From: Bathynomus jamesi
Lineage: Eukaryota > Arthropoda > Malacostraca > Isopoda > Cirolanidae
Assembly (NCBI GenBank): GCA_023014485.1
Contig: JAJOZX010000087.1
Location: 1,020,001 to 1,084,000, forward strand
Direction: 5' to 3'
Length of the DNA stretch: 64,000 nucleotides
Below the pieces are notes generated by a model. It was not told the DNA's origin. It worked only from the letters and a program-made list of their open reading frames with translations, and did no database searches. Both the position numbers and the translations under genes were made by a program. Positions 44,416 to 55,738 of this stretch are shown here, one piece after another. Numbering within the stretch: position 1 is the stretch's first letter; every line of letters begins with the position of its first letter.

Positions 44416-45046
44416 GGGCCTTTTCCGAAATTTGGACTGTTTCCTATTTTTGGAAAATAAGATATTAATGTAGATTTTTACGCTGACTTAAAAAATGTAA
44501 GTCTTTTTTTGGAAAATTATTTTTTAAAAGTTACATGGTGTACTAGTTTACCTATACATAGTACTGTAGAAAAATCTTTTGTATGTGTGTATTGATAACG
44601 TTAAAACTAACGAAAATATCACGACTTAACCTAACCAATTGTCAAGGGTGTACAATTAACCTAACCGGGCATTCAATTAATCTAATCGGGCATTCAGTTG
44701 ACGTAACCGGGCATTCAATTAACCTAACCGGGCATTCAGTTGACCTGATTGATACCTACTTGTGCGAATTCATGTGGCGACAGAAAAATAACGGTCGAAA
44801 TCTATTCACACAAATACTTAGTGACATAAGCCAATATTACTAAAGAATACAGTAACTCTTGTATTAGTTTCGGTTGTATTGTTATTGTTTTTGACCTAAC
44901 ACAAAATTACAATAACAAACATAACTTTTGAACCGCTCATTTCTCCAAAAAAAAAAACTTACATTTTTTAAATCAGCGTAAAAAATCTACATTAAATATC
45001 TTATTTTCAAAAACATCGGAAACAGTCCAAATTTCGGAAAAGCTCC
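44416..45046. mobile_element. hAT-type MITE, 631 bp, perfect 8-bp duplication, inside LINE ORF1
   Basis: AAATAGGG occurs at 44408-44415 and 45047-45054. Removing the element and one copy restores a continuous LINE reading across FNEIGNARLG. TIRs of about 100 bp start GGGCCTTTTCCGAAATTTGG at the left and GGAGCTTTTCCGAAATTTGG (complement) at the right. The interior has a 24-bp tandem repeat containing CTAACCGGGCATTCAATTAA, about four to five units at 44640-44745. It also shares about 75 bp with the MITE at 33008. No coding capacity. Confidence 0.9.
44640..44750. repeat. 24-bp tandem repeat within the MITE
   Basis: Units of the form AACCTAACCGGGCATTCA followed by ATTA or GTTG, repeated four to five times with small differences. 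Confidence 0.85.
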
Positions 45047-45152
45047 AAATAGGGAATGCTAGGCTAGGTAGGTTAATCGATGAGAACGTTCGAAAGCTGT
45101 ATAGGTCGAAACCCTCTTTAAACGTTGTTGGTCCGGGAAACGCCGGCCCGAC

Positions 45153-47959
45153 GTGAAAAATAGTTTAAAACGCCGATCCGTGGTAAAAAATAATTTAAAC
45201 GTCTTTTATTGTAACGCGCGTAGTATGAGAAATAAACTGAACGAATTTAAGGCGAAAATTTATTCCGGGAACTACGATATAGTCGCAAGAACCGAAACGT
45301 GGTTAAATACCGTAACTCGGGACTTGTTGGGGGAAACTTCATATAGCGGGTTTTAAGCTTTTTACTAATGATAGGTTACATAGGATTGGTGGCGGCGTTT
45401 TATTGTACATTCATAATTCCCTTAGGGCTATCGGGGTTAAGATAGATTTTCCAGCAGCAATTAATGCGATATGCGTTGAAGTTAGGGCGCGTAGTATTAG
45501 CTTTAATTTCGTTGTTGTTTATAGACTTCCCGTTCAACCCTTTGATCCCAATACTAGATTTTACACACTTCTTAGTAACTTTATAATAATCGGATAGTAT
45601 AGTTGCCGGAGACTTTAACTGCCCTAACGTTAATTACAAGACTTTTACTGGTAATAATGAGGGTTTAAGTCTGATTGAGTTCATAGAAGATAATTTTTTA
45701 CGACAGATGGTTACCGAACCAACGCGCGGTGACAATATTTTAGACGTGGTGATGACGAACGACGAAAATATAGTCGAAGGTTTGGAAGTAGGTGAGAGTT
45801 TGGGATGTAGTGATCACCAAATTATTAGGTTTAAGCTATTGACAGAAAACAGTAAGGGACGTAATGGAAGTCCCTGATTTTCGTAGGGCTAATTCTGATA
45901 GTTTTGCGGACAGGATGAGGGTAGTGGACTGAGATAATTTATTCATGTGTAATGACGCAAATTTCATTGGGAGGCGTTTAAAGAAAGTTTTTTGAATATC
46001 GAAAGGGAGTTTATTCCTCGTAGGCCTAAGCGCGCTAGTAATCATGGTAGGCCCAAGTGGTGGACTAGGGAAATAGGCGAGTTCATAAACGAGCGTAACA
46101 GAGCGTATACACTTAATAAGCGCAATGGCACAGTAGCTAACTTTAATAGATATATCGAGCTTAGACGTCAGGTTAAAATATCTGTTAGGAATGCTAAGCG
46201 TAATTTTGAGATTCTTGTAGCTGCGGATAGTAAACATAATCCGAAAAGTTTTTTGACTACGTCAATAATCATAAGTCGATAAAAGATAACATAGGTCCTC
46301 TAGGACACTAAAGGCGATTTGGCTTCCGACGCTCAGGCGATAGCGGTATTTTCAATAACTTTTGGCGACAGTTTTTACCGTAGAAGACGTAAATAATGTC
46401 CCCGATGTGGACAATATCGTTCCATTTAGTAGCGAGATTATTCTGAATGAAATATACTGTTTACGAAAGTGAGATCGCGCATTATATCGATAAGCTAAAC
46501 GTTAGCAAGGCTCCAGACCCTGACGCGCTTTATCGTAGACATCTGAAAGATTTGAAAGACGTTATCGTAGGCCCCTTAACAAAAATTTTTAATAAGTGAC
46601 TGGAAGCGGGGATTATTCCTGAAGACTTTAAATTAGCTAATGTTACGCCCATTTTAAAAAAGGCGACCGCACAGTAGCTAGCAATAGGCCTATTAGCTTA
46701 ACGTCAAATGTCGGTAAACTTTTGGAATCCGTAGTAAGTGATCGCATCGTCGATCACTTAGAGAGTCGAGATTTGATTAATATTAGTCAGCATGGGTTTC
46801 GACGCCATAAATCTTGTTTAACTAATTTGTTAGAGTTTTATAACGAAATAGTGCGCGAATACGATAGACATAGAGCGGCTGACGTTATTTATTTAGACTT
46901 TGAAAAAGCGTTCGATACAGTTCGCAGAGGAGATTAATTGCGAAGGTTAAAGCGCACGGTATACGCGGCCAGGTAGCTAAATGGTTAGAGGAATGGCGTC
47001 GTGTCAGGAAACAGAGGGTCGTTGTTAATGGTAGTGAATCGGGGTGGTTGGATGTAGGTAACGGGGTTCTTGAGGGTTCAGTGTTAGGCCCATTGCTATT
47101 TGTAATCTGCATTAACGACATAGATGTAGGCTTCACCAGTAACGTGTCAAAATTCGCGAACGATACTAAAATAGGCGGTAAAGTTCTTAACGTGGACGAT
47201 AGAAATAGGCTCCAAGACGATGTAAATAGGATTATGGAGTGGACGGATAAGTAGCAGATGCAATTTGACGTAGAAAAATGTAAAGTTTTGCATATAGGTT
47301 CTCGTAACAACAATTACACGTACACGGTGGATGATAGACAGTTTGCAAGCGTTGACGAGGAAGTAGATTTAGGCATATGCGTATCTAAGGATTTAAAAAT
47401 TAGGAACCAGTGCCTAGAGTCTTGCGCAAAAGCTAATAAGATGTTAGGTTTCATAGCGCGTACTTTCGAATTTAAATCGAAGAATATTATATTGCCTCTT
47501 TACAAGTCCCTACTCAGGCCTCACTTAGAATATGCCGTTCAGTTTTGGTGCCCGTATTTGCGTAAGGATTTTGATAGGTTGGAAAGGATTCAGCGACGCG
47601 CCACGAAACTAATTCCGTCGCTACGCAACAAGTCTTACGAAGATAGGATTAAAGAGTTAGACTTGTATTCACTCGAAACTAGGAGATTAAGGGGGTAACT
47701 TATTGAAGTTTTCAAAATCGTTAATAAAATCGATAACGTAAATTTTGACAAATTGTTCATTTTCGATAATAGCAATACTCGTAATAACGGAGTTAAATTA
47801 CGTAGCAGACGTTTCATTACTAACATCGCTAAAAACGTTTTTACGTTTAAAGTAATTGATAAATGGAATAATGTTCCCGCGTCCGTCGTGAACTCTACTA
47901 GCGTTAATATCTTTAAAAACCGTTTAGATAGGCATTTTAAAAATATTAACGTCGGTTAA
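45153..47959 (+). pseudogene. LINE ORF2: endonuclease and reverse transcriptase, decayed
   Basis: Endonuclease: LNVFYCNARSMRNKLNEFKA (45190) and VARTETWLN. A linker follows (FIPRRPKRASNHGRPKWWTR, 46009). Reverse transcriptase: KAPDPDALYRRHLKDLKDVI (46510), SQHGFRRHKSCLTNLLEFYN (46785), VIYLDFEKAFDTV (46884), GSVLGPLLFVICINDI (47075) and SKFANDTKIGGK (47148). The last should be FADD, so one catalytic Asp is Asn. The C-terminus reads LRPHLEYAVQFWCPYLRKDF (47512) and KVIDKWNNVPASVVNSTSVN, ending at 47959. Several frameshifts and stops occur upstream, while 47258-47698 is clean. It copies RNA into DNA at a nicked target in active relatives; this copy cannot. Confidence 0.85.
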
Positions 47960-48445
47960 AATAATAAAACAATTAGCAACAGGAGCTCTGGGGGTAATGG
48001 TCGAGGTTTGCCAGCAACAAAATTATACTACAAAAAAAAATTAGACTAACATGAACTCAGATATTGTTCGTAACGTAAACTAACCCACTTTTTGCAATAT
48101 TCTTCATAGTTTTTTACATTTACTTGCATGCCAGCGTGTGATATGCCAGCAACAAAATTATACTAAAATAAAAATTAGACTAACACGAACTTAGATGCAG
48201 CTCGTAACGTAAACTAACCCACTTTTTGTTATATTCTTCATACTTTTTTTTTCTTTTCTTATCCTCTCTTTACTTGCATGTCTGTAGTTTGCATGGTATG
48301 ACAGTATTTGAGTTAAGACTGTGTTTGCATGGTTTGTAAGCGTTCTTATTTTACTTCTTTTTATCTTTCACCCCTTTCCTATTCTCTTCGACTATTTTTC
48401 CGACTTGTCGGCAGTGGCCGGCGAATGATGATGGTGAGTCTTTTT

Positions 48446-48614
48446 CTCTTTTTCTGAATGAATGTTAACCCACAAATGATAGGTTTTGCTACTTACTTAA
48501 CCCCTTATTCTCCTCTTTTAACCCCCTACTCTTTCCTTTCTCTCGGGCTAACCTTAGAGTGGATCTTAGGGTCTTTGTTAGCCTTAGCTTCTGTAGATCT
48601 GTAGATCGCCAAAT
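48446..48614. other. Spacer between two LINE fragments
   Basis: No clear feature. Confidence 0.4.
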
Positions 48615-49012
48615 TCGCTGATTATACACCAAGCTTGGGGCCAATGTTGGGACGCCCCAAGCGATCGAGCAACTGCGTGCGGACCTACGTAGGATAGGAG
48701 AGTGGTCCGAAAAATGGCAAATGCCGTTTAACTTGGGTAAATGCAAGGTCATGCATATTGGCTACGCCAATCCCAAGTCAGACTACTCCATGTTAGGGAG
48801 TAATATTGAGGCCACTGATTTGGAAAAGGACTTGGGTGTGCTAATTAGCAGCGACCTTAAGTTTACCAAACAGTGCGTAGAGGTGGAAAAGAAAGCCCAG
48901 AAGCTGTTAGGTTATATCAGGAGGCAATTTCGATTTCGGAACAAGGAGATTGTGCTCTCTCTGTACAATTCCCTGGTTCGGCCGCACTTGGAGTACGCTG
49001 TGCAGTAGCGTG
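48615..49012 (+). pseudogene. CR1-like LINE fragment, reverse transcriptase to C-terminal region
   Basis: KFADYT (degraded FADD box) at 48611 is followed, after a frame change, by EKWQMPFNLGKCKVMHIGYA, NIEATDLEKDLGVLISSDLK and SLYNSLVRPHLEYAVQ. The match breaks off at a point where relatives continue with FW. It resembles ORF2 just upstream in motif order but is clearly diverged from it, so it is a separate copy. The 3' break adjoins sequence leading into the hAT-like gene. Confidence 0.78.
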
Positions 49013-49562
49013 TAGCGACGTGAGCGATCTGGAGGCACATTTCAGGTTTTGTACAATCAACCTTGCTGATTTCAGAAAAGGAATCAAAGATTTTCTGCAA
49101 CAAGCAGAACACCTCCTTTTTCGCATGTAAAAAATACAAAATTCTTGTTAATTACAGTTGGCAACACTACTGACATGGTACTTCTGGCAGCTTTCTAATT
49201 ATTCTCAGTGAGTCATCCCCTAGAATTTCTTAGTTCTACGCTAGCTCGCTTGAGAGAAACAAGTGTTTTTTCTGTGGATGGGGTGTTCAAAAACCCCAAG
49301 GTACTAACGAAAAGTGCGTTTTGTGATATATACATTATACACATTTCTTTGTTTTGTTGTGTTTTACATTGTTTATAAGTTTGTTATATGTCTTAGGGTA
49401 TATATACACCTATGGATATTTATATACATAATACATATGTGTGTGTGCAGTATATTTATATATATATTGGTAAACTTATTGTTTATCAATAAACCAAGCC
49501 TTATATATATATATACTCATAATCATATATATTTTTTATTTATACGTTTGTGTTTTTGTTTC
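49013..49562. other. Upstream region of the hAT-like gene
   Basis: AT-rich with TA/TG-rich tracts at 49395-49530. Immediately before 49563 is TTTGTTTTTGTTTCAG, a good splice-acceptor sequence, so part of this may be an intron or 5' UTR. I searched for the TIR of the 21.66-kb element here and did not find it. Confidence 0.4.
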
Positions 49563-49602
49563 AGTGTTCCTGCGTGATACTTGTTGAGTTTTGCTGGTAC
49601 AA

Positions 49603-51846
49603 TGAACACGTAAAGAACACGGGGATCTGCCAGCCACATTGTCTTTGGTTCTCCAATATCAGAGCTTCCTCTGTCTGAACTTCCAACCCGTAACAAGTTG
49701 CAAGGCATTTCCTCTTCTTGAAGGAGAACAATACACCAGCAACAGGGAGATTCTTCCGGAGGTATGCCAAACACTCATTGATCTTTGGAATCGTGCTAAC
49801 ATTCCATCACAGCCAATCAAGAATGTGAAGACCAAGCTGCTCCGATTGATGGAAAAAGGCTCACAAGCATCGAAGCAAGGCAAGCAGGCCACAAAAACCA
49901 AGAAGTTCGAGGAAAGCCTGAATCAATTGTTTGACATAGCTGTCTGCCAATGCGATGATCCGTCTGCATGCCACTGTGAAAAAGAAATGAAAGTTCCACG
50001 ACGAGAGCATGCCTTTCTGATCGACCAGAGAACCACGCGGATCATGCAGATCAGTTGGGTGGATACGAATGTGACTCAGATGATGGAGAGAAGGAAGTCA
50101 AGAGAGGATCGGATGCAAGAAAGACAAGAAGAAGAGAATAGAAGAAAAACGGAACGGCAAGAGGTAGCATCCTTTGCAGATGTGGTCGAATCAGTTCAAG
50201 CAGAAGCAGACTCCACTGGTGAAAGTGTTGGTGATGAGTGGATGGGTGATAGTGCCCAGGAGGACAGGAACATCACACCGATTCCCACTGTTGCTTTGGA
50301 AGCTGACCGGTATGGTGTATCGAACAGGGCTGCTGCAGCTATCAGCACTGCAACATTGGTTGACTATGGCATCATTAGTTCTGATGATCAGATAAACGTA
50401 ATTGACCACCACAAAATATGGAGAGCACGGCAGAAGGTACGGAGGGATCTGAAGGAAGCAGTAACTTACCACGATGTGGAAGTCACTGCTTTATTTTTTG
50501 ATGGGCGGAAAGACATGACACTTGTCAAAGAGAAAAAGGGGAACAAATGGTACAGCACAAAGAAAGTTGAGGACCACTATGTGCCGGACGGAGAGCCTAG
50601 AACCTTTCATCTAAGCCATCTGACACTGGAACGAGGAACTGGCACTGTCATTGCGGATGGACTTCAAAATGCGATTGAAGAAATTGGTATTGCAGACAAG
50701 ATAATTGCAGTGGGGGCCGACAGCACAGCCACAAACACAGGGCACAGAAGTGGAGCAATACACCTGCTAGAGTGCCGCCTGGGTCGCCCTTTGCACTGGT
50801 TCATCTGTAGTCTGCATTTAAATGAACTCCCACTGAGCCACTTGTGCAAGGAACTCATCGGCCCAACAGAATCTGCAACTCAATTGAAAGGACCAATTGG
50901 CAAAGCTTTGGCCACATGTGAAAGTTTGCCACTTTCCTCTAGAGGAATTCAATGTATTGCTGATGGCCACACTCTCCCGGATGTTGACCTTACTGAATTG
51001 AGTCGTGACCAAGCCTACCTCTACAGAATGATGAAAGCGATAAGGACTGGTGTCATTAATGAAGATCTTCTACGAGAGAAGCCTGGACCAATCTCCCATG
51101 CAAGATGGGTTACAACTGCCAGCAGAATTTGTCGGCTATATGTAGCGATGGCGCAGCCAAGTGATGAACTGTATTCACTCACACAGTTTGTCGTGTGCCA
51201 CTATGGACCCATGTGGTTTAGCATCAAGTGCCATCCAAGGTGCACAGATGGCCCAAAACATTTCCTGGAGCAAATCAAGCTGCTACGATTACTGCCACCA
51301 GCGAGCAAGACTGTCACATGGCCTGTGATCCAAAGAAATGCATATTGGGTTCACCCTGAAAATGTTCTACTGGCAATGCTTGCAGATGCAGATCAAGCAA
51401 ACCGGAAATTGGCCATCGATGTAATCAAGACCATTCGACGAGCCCCCAAACCTGCTCAATAGCAAGTCAGAGAATTTCGGCCACCAAAGATCAAACAAAG
51501 TGCTCAGAATTTGAAAGATTTACTTCCACCAGTGGAGGAGTGCACAATGGAACCACCACTCACGAAGCAGTTCTCTGTCGAACAACTCGATAAGATCACT
51601 GAAGAGCCCCTTGTTGTCCGGATACCATGTCACTCCCAAGGTGTAGGACGCTGTGTTAGGATGGTAACTGAAGCGTCTGGGGCAGTGTACGGAAAGGATT
51701 CAAGAGATGGTTACATTAGAGCAGTACTTAAATCCCGTGACTTTATGCCGTCATTCAAAACTAAACAAGATCTTAATGATCTCAAGCAAAGCACTATAGA
51801 CCAGCCACTGAGTGTCACTGACTTCCTACCTTACCAAGATATTTGA
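49603..51846 (+). CDS. hAT-like transposase, largest reading frame in the window
   Basis: N-terminal codons HIVFGSPISELPLSELPTRN lie in one frame (about 49635-49695). After a shift the frame is open to an in-frame TAG (51460-51462) and continues in the same frame to 51846. A Cys cluster CQCDDPSACHC and a Glu/Arg-rich coiled segment come first. Asp codon 50500 (TALFFDGRKD), Asp codon 50719 (VGADSTATNTG), CSLH at 50806-50817, RW at 51103-51108 and VTEASG near 51670 follow in hAT-like order. The RNase H reading is inferred. This is the full-length relative of the gene at 22371. The long frame spanning more than 600 codons suggests a young copy. The 3' end is cut by a LINE. Confidence 0.7.
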
Positions 51847-51856
51847 AAGAATAGTT

Positions 51857-52690
51857 TGAGAAAATCTGACTTTTTGGAGACACTGGAAAGATTCAACGGA
51901 AATCAGCACGGATTCCGATCAGGAAGATCATGCCTATCACAACTTACAGAGCACTATAACAATATCTTAGCTGCACTGGAAGGCAATGAAAACTACGATG
52001 TCATATACACGGATTTTGCTAAAGCTTTCGACAAATGTGTTCATGGTATAATAGCACATAAAAGGAAACATATGGGAATAACAGGCAAAGTGGGAAAATG
52101 GATCTACAACTTCCTAAGAGAACGGCTACAGGTCGTCTTGAAGTCCTCATACAAAAAGGAAGAAACTAATAAACTAGAAGAAACTCAGACATTTCACAGC
52201 TAAGATTGATGGCTGCAAAAAACTCAACTACTGGGAAAGACTACGTGAACTAAACCTGTACTCCCTGGAAAGAAGAGAGAGGTATACCATAATCTGCATA
52301 TGGAAAATGATCGAAAAACTGGTACCAAACCTCAAACTAAACCCAATTAACATCCAAACAACGCTAGAAAGTAGGAAAGGCAGAATGTGTTGTGTTCCCA
52401 AATTAAAGGCCCGACAAGGGACCTCTTCAACATTGAAGAAAAATAGCTTGGTTGTCAAGTGGCCAAGACTTTTTAACCAGCTTCCAAAGAGCCTCAGAAA
52501 CGTTACAGGGGCCAAAGTTGAAGTCTTCAAAAGAAGACTAGATGCCTGGCTCAGGATGGTACCAGATGAGCCGGGTGTACATGGCTATGTGAGGTGAAGA
52601 GCGCAAGAGAGCAATTCGCTCCTCTACAAAGCCAGGCCTAAAGGCGGGGCCATCAGCTTGACCTTCGTGTGAAGAGAGCCCAACGCACGG
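51857..52690 (+). pseudogene. LINE fragment with internal deletion, 3' end present
   Basis: GNQHGFRSGRSCLSQLTEHY and VIYTDFAKAFDK (reverse transcriptase blocks) run to about 52190. The sequence then jumps to the C-terminal region (IDGCKKLNYWERLRELNLYS) without the FADD box, so several hundred bases are deleted. The C-terminus reads FKRRLDAWLRMVPDEPGVHG and matches the LINE at 57.1 kb. The 3' end AGCTTGACCTTCGTGTGAAG is followed by (TA)n. Confidence 0.82.
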
Positions 52691-52710
52691 GACTAAAATG
52701 AGGTTCAATG

Positions 52711-52753
<43 letters not shown>
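52711..52753. repeat. (TA)n microsatellite
   Basis: Pure TA run after the LINE 3' end. Confidence 0.95.
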
Positions 52754-52755
<2 letters not shown>

Positions 52756-52990
52756 CCGAGTGCCCGAGTGGTTTCTTTTCGGGAAGTTGAGTTTAAATGA
52801 CCAGGTTCGCTCTCTGCCTTTTCTTTTCTTCAATCAAGAGGCTCCTTGTTCAACGAGGGAGGAGTAAAATGGAGAGTCGAGTGATGGCCCCACGTACTGT
52901 GGAGTTGAGCTCCGCCACGCCATCTGTTGACGCTCGGCGGAGTCTTTCTTACAACAGATGGGGTGGATCGCCATTAACCATTATATATAT
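52754..52990 (+). mobile_element. Possible SINE with tRNA-like head
   Basis: AGCCGAGTGCCCGAGTGGTT resembles the start and A box of a Leu- or Ser-type tRNA, and ACCAGGTTCGCTCTC a B box. Farther on CGCCATCTGTTG and CAACAGATGGGG form a stem. It lacks the shared SINE core, so the call is tentative. Confidence 0.35.
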
Positions 52991-53259
52991 GATATATAAT
53001 ATGATGAATTTCAATCAAACACATAAAAATAATAAATTATACAAACTCAGTGGGAAACGTTAGAATCGCTTTATATTTTCCTTTCTGTTGGGTGTGGCAA
53101 TATATATTTATATATGCTTGTTATAATCTTATAAAATGCTAAACCTTTTTCGAGTACAACTAAACTAAAAAATTCATTTACTGAGAATAAATAATTTTGC
53201 CAAGAGAATGTCACACATTTTAGCTTTCTGTAAATGATGAACGTGTCAAAACCCTACAC

Positions 53260-53270
53260 AACACACACAA

Positions 53271-53325
<55 letters not shown>

Positions 53326-53339
53326 TAATATATATATAT
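53260..53339. repeat. (CA)n/(TA)n microsatellite
   Basis: Compound run. Confidence 0.95.
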
Positions 53340-53623
53340 GTACACAGTTCATATCATCTTCCATTGAACGCAGGCTGCGCACAGCCTGAATAAAATAAGA
53401 AAAAGTTTAGCCTGCGAGAATTCTTCAATTTGTCTCTGAAAAGGACCAGCAATAAAAAGTGACAGAAAACCGTTATAACAGATGTGAATATAAATGAATA
53501 ATATATTTTTTCTTTCCTTCTGCGGGAGGAATCCATTATAGAACAGCCTCAAAGCTAAAGACACAGGCATCCGTCACTCAAAGGAGTAATTCAGGAAAAT
53601 AGGGAGTTTTATATGTTGTATAT

Positions 53624-55480
53624 TGTTACGTATCGACACTGATATTCTTGAACTTCGTAAATAGTGAGACCACCCGATTACGAGAGAAGAGAAAAAACCA
53701 TACTAATGTCTAACGTAGGAAATGTCTACGAGCGTTTTAGACATAATTGTTACGATGGAAAAGAAATAGAAGTGGATTCCAAATTTTTGTGATAATATGG
53801 CGAACCAACACACATTGGAACAAAAATGTAAAAATAAATAAGTAAATAAATATATCTGGGGAGGGCGCTTATGAGATTTTGGAGTATTATCATCGATATA
53901 CTCTGTTTAAGAAACATTACTGCCGCAGGTAATGGAGAAGACCGTCACTGATAACAGTGTTGTAACCATAAAATTGGCATGCCGAAATCTTTTGTAAAAT
54001 AAAGGCAGAAATTTTAGTTTAAGATTTCGTTGTGTACATCTTTAAAAGCAAGGTGTTTTGGCTTATAAGTATTCATGAACGAATGAATTAGTGTGTTTCA
54101 AATTGCTTAACGTTTGTTCCATCTTAATTCAGATTCTCATGGGAGTTTTTGAAATCGATTTTATTTCGCTGTGAAAATTTAAATCTTTTAAAATGAACAC
54201 CGACCAAAGTAAAGAGTGCCGATGCCTTTAGTATAACCAAAGGCTGAGTGTGTAATCAGAGAAGAGAACTTATTGTTTGACAGTCTTGGGTAGATTTATG
54301 GTAGAAGTCAAAGGGCAGTTATAGCTTAAGAGTCCGTTTTCATTTTGAACCTTGTAAGGTGTCAGGTTTGTTTATTCGCGGTTCGTCTGAGGTAAGCCCT
54401 CGAGCGAAATTTAAAAGTTTTGTTTTAAATTTTTAAATTTTAAATTTAAATTTTCAAATTTAATTTAAAATTTCGTTAGAAAGGCGGAGCGTAGAATTTA
54501 ACAAAGTTGAGATTAGAGCCAATAGAAGATCAGTAATTTTGTACGAATGATGTCATGTAATGAAATTGGTTTTGATAGGTCCTTTAGACACCAAAGGGAG
54601 GAGTTTTTGTAATTCTGAGGTGGAACTTAGAGTTTCAAATCAGTTGTAGTCGTTCCTCCGAAAGTTAACAGTGGCTCAAGTAATTCTTTAGACTTGTGGT
54701 GAAATAGAAATTTCTAAACTGAGAGTAAAATTGTCACGATTGTACTTAAAGTTTGAATCGCCTTCGTTTACGCGAACTTTTGTATAAGAACTTAGTGTTA
54801 GCGACTGTAAAAGAGAATTTAGTCAGAATACCTATTGTGCATGACCCGTCAATAATTTTGTGAAGGAATCTAAAATTATTTGGGACTCTTTCGGTTTTGG
54901 TTGTCTGTTCTGGAAATAAATCTGCGGGACTCGCGCAGAACTGTTGAGAATAACTTCTAAATTTTGTAAGTAATTCATTCTTTCCAATTTCTTTGTCGAT
55001 TTGATAATTTAATTTAGTGCTAAGTTTTATTGTTACATGAAAATAAAAAGCCCCTCTGTATAAATGATTTTGTAGACTAAAAGACTTGTGAAACTTTTCG
55101 TTAAATTAATAACTGGATTTTATTGTAAGCAAAATTGATAATCATCTATCAGCCTATTACTTTGAATTTATGTACTAATTTGAGTGAAATTGAATAAACT
55201 TTATAAGAGGGAGCGTGTCGTTTCTCTGCCACCTTGCAATAGGCCTCTCTTGTTAGCTGAGGTGAATTAACATTCAAAGTAGGCTTCGGAAAGCCGAAGG
55301 AACTTACGCCTATCAATTTAAAGGGCCATCCGTCTAAATAGGCCGAGTCATCCTGAACGCAAAGCACACGAGCGTAAGAAATAATTTGAAATAGAATTAA
55401 AGGGTGTCAGTGAAGTGAATTAAACATAATTAAAAGGGTGTCCAGCACCATAATAAATAAACGGGTGGGGCACTAAATAA
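53624..55480 (+). mobile_element. Possible long terminal repeat of an LTR retrotransposon
   Basis: The start TGTTACGTATCGACACTGAT is a plausible LTR beginning, and AATAAA signals occur downstream (for example 54916). The main reason for the call is the primer-binding-like sequence just after it. The right border lacks a clear CA. No gag or pol is present downstream, and a SINE follows at 55568. If real, this is a solo or truncated LTR. A second LTR is needed to prove it. Confidence 0.3.
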
Positions 55481-55481
55481 A

Positions 55482-55497
55482 TGGTGTCAGAAGTTGC
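55482..55497 (+). promoter_or_regulatory. Primer-binding-site-like sequence
   Basis: TGGTGTCAGAAGTTGC begins with TGG and is complementary to a tRNA 3' end of the type ...CTTCTGACACCA, as in Leu tRNAs. TGGTGTCAGAAG is a common primer-binding site in Gypsy-type retrotransposons. Confidence 0.5.
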
Positions 55498-55567
55498 AAA
55501 AGAAATAAAAGTGCGCAGTACCTAAGAAAAAGAAAGGTGCGCGCAACAACAGTATTAATAGTAATGA

Positions 55568-55738
55568 TTCTTCTTTATAACATTTAAGGTCACATGACGG
55601 AGACAGCAATTCGTTGGATTCGAACCACTACTCCAACTAGGAAGACGCAGAGAAGCGCGTTAATCGCCGAAAGAGTCGAACCCCAGGACCTTTAGAATAA
55701 CAGCCCGGTGCTCAACCTCCCTACTGCTATAGTGGGTA
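55568..55738 (-). mobile_element. SINE, tRNA-like head, tail A
   Basis: The minus strand has TAGCAGTAGGGAGGTTGAGC (A box-like), CCTGGGGTTCGACTC (B box-like), a diverged core GTGGTTCGAATCCAACG and tail A CTCCGTCATGTGACCTTAAA. It has the same tail as the 5S-headed SINEs but a tRNA-like head, like the copy at 19450. Confidence 0.65.

Larger units (their letters stand above)
43510..45156 (+). pseudogene. LINE ORF1 with coiled coil and SGNH/GDSL esterase domain, interrupted
   Basis: MPSQKASCARCGVNPC starts at 43510. Heptad-like sequence follows (ELSEEIVNLKRSVRDVTERL; GEVRNLVSRIGSLSRRLDRV), then TILIGDSLVRHMDKEFVERN with an exact GDSL motif near 43990. LVMMVGGNDSYTR near 44130 is the GGND block of SGNH hydrolases. 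Frameshifts separate the blocks. GVHFNEIG at about 44390-44415 continues only after the MITE, at 45055, as NARLGRLIDENVRKLYRSKP. Esterase-type ORF1 proteins are known from CR1-group LINEs and are thought to bind RNA and perhaps membranes. Confidence 0.7.
43425..48445 (+). mobile_element. CR1-like LINE, nearly full length, split by a MITE
   Basis: The element has an ORF1 with a GDSL esterase motif (from 43510) and an ORF2 with endonuclease, reverse transcriptase and C-terminal parts (45153-47959). The 3' region holds a ~110-bp direct duplication (about 48013-48120 and 48142-48245) and ends near GAATGATGATGGTGAGTC at about 48440, a short ATG-repeat tail. A 631-bp MITE interrupts the end of ORF1. 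The domain order matches CR1-group LINEs. Borders are approximate, and I see no target duplication. Confidence 0.7.

Noticed and set aside
49009..51860. TIRs around the large hAT-like gene at 49.6 kb
   Set aside because: I searched both flanks for the ends seen at 21660 and for any inverted pair and found none; both sides join LINE fragments.
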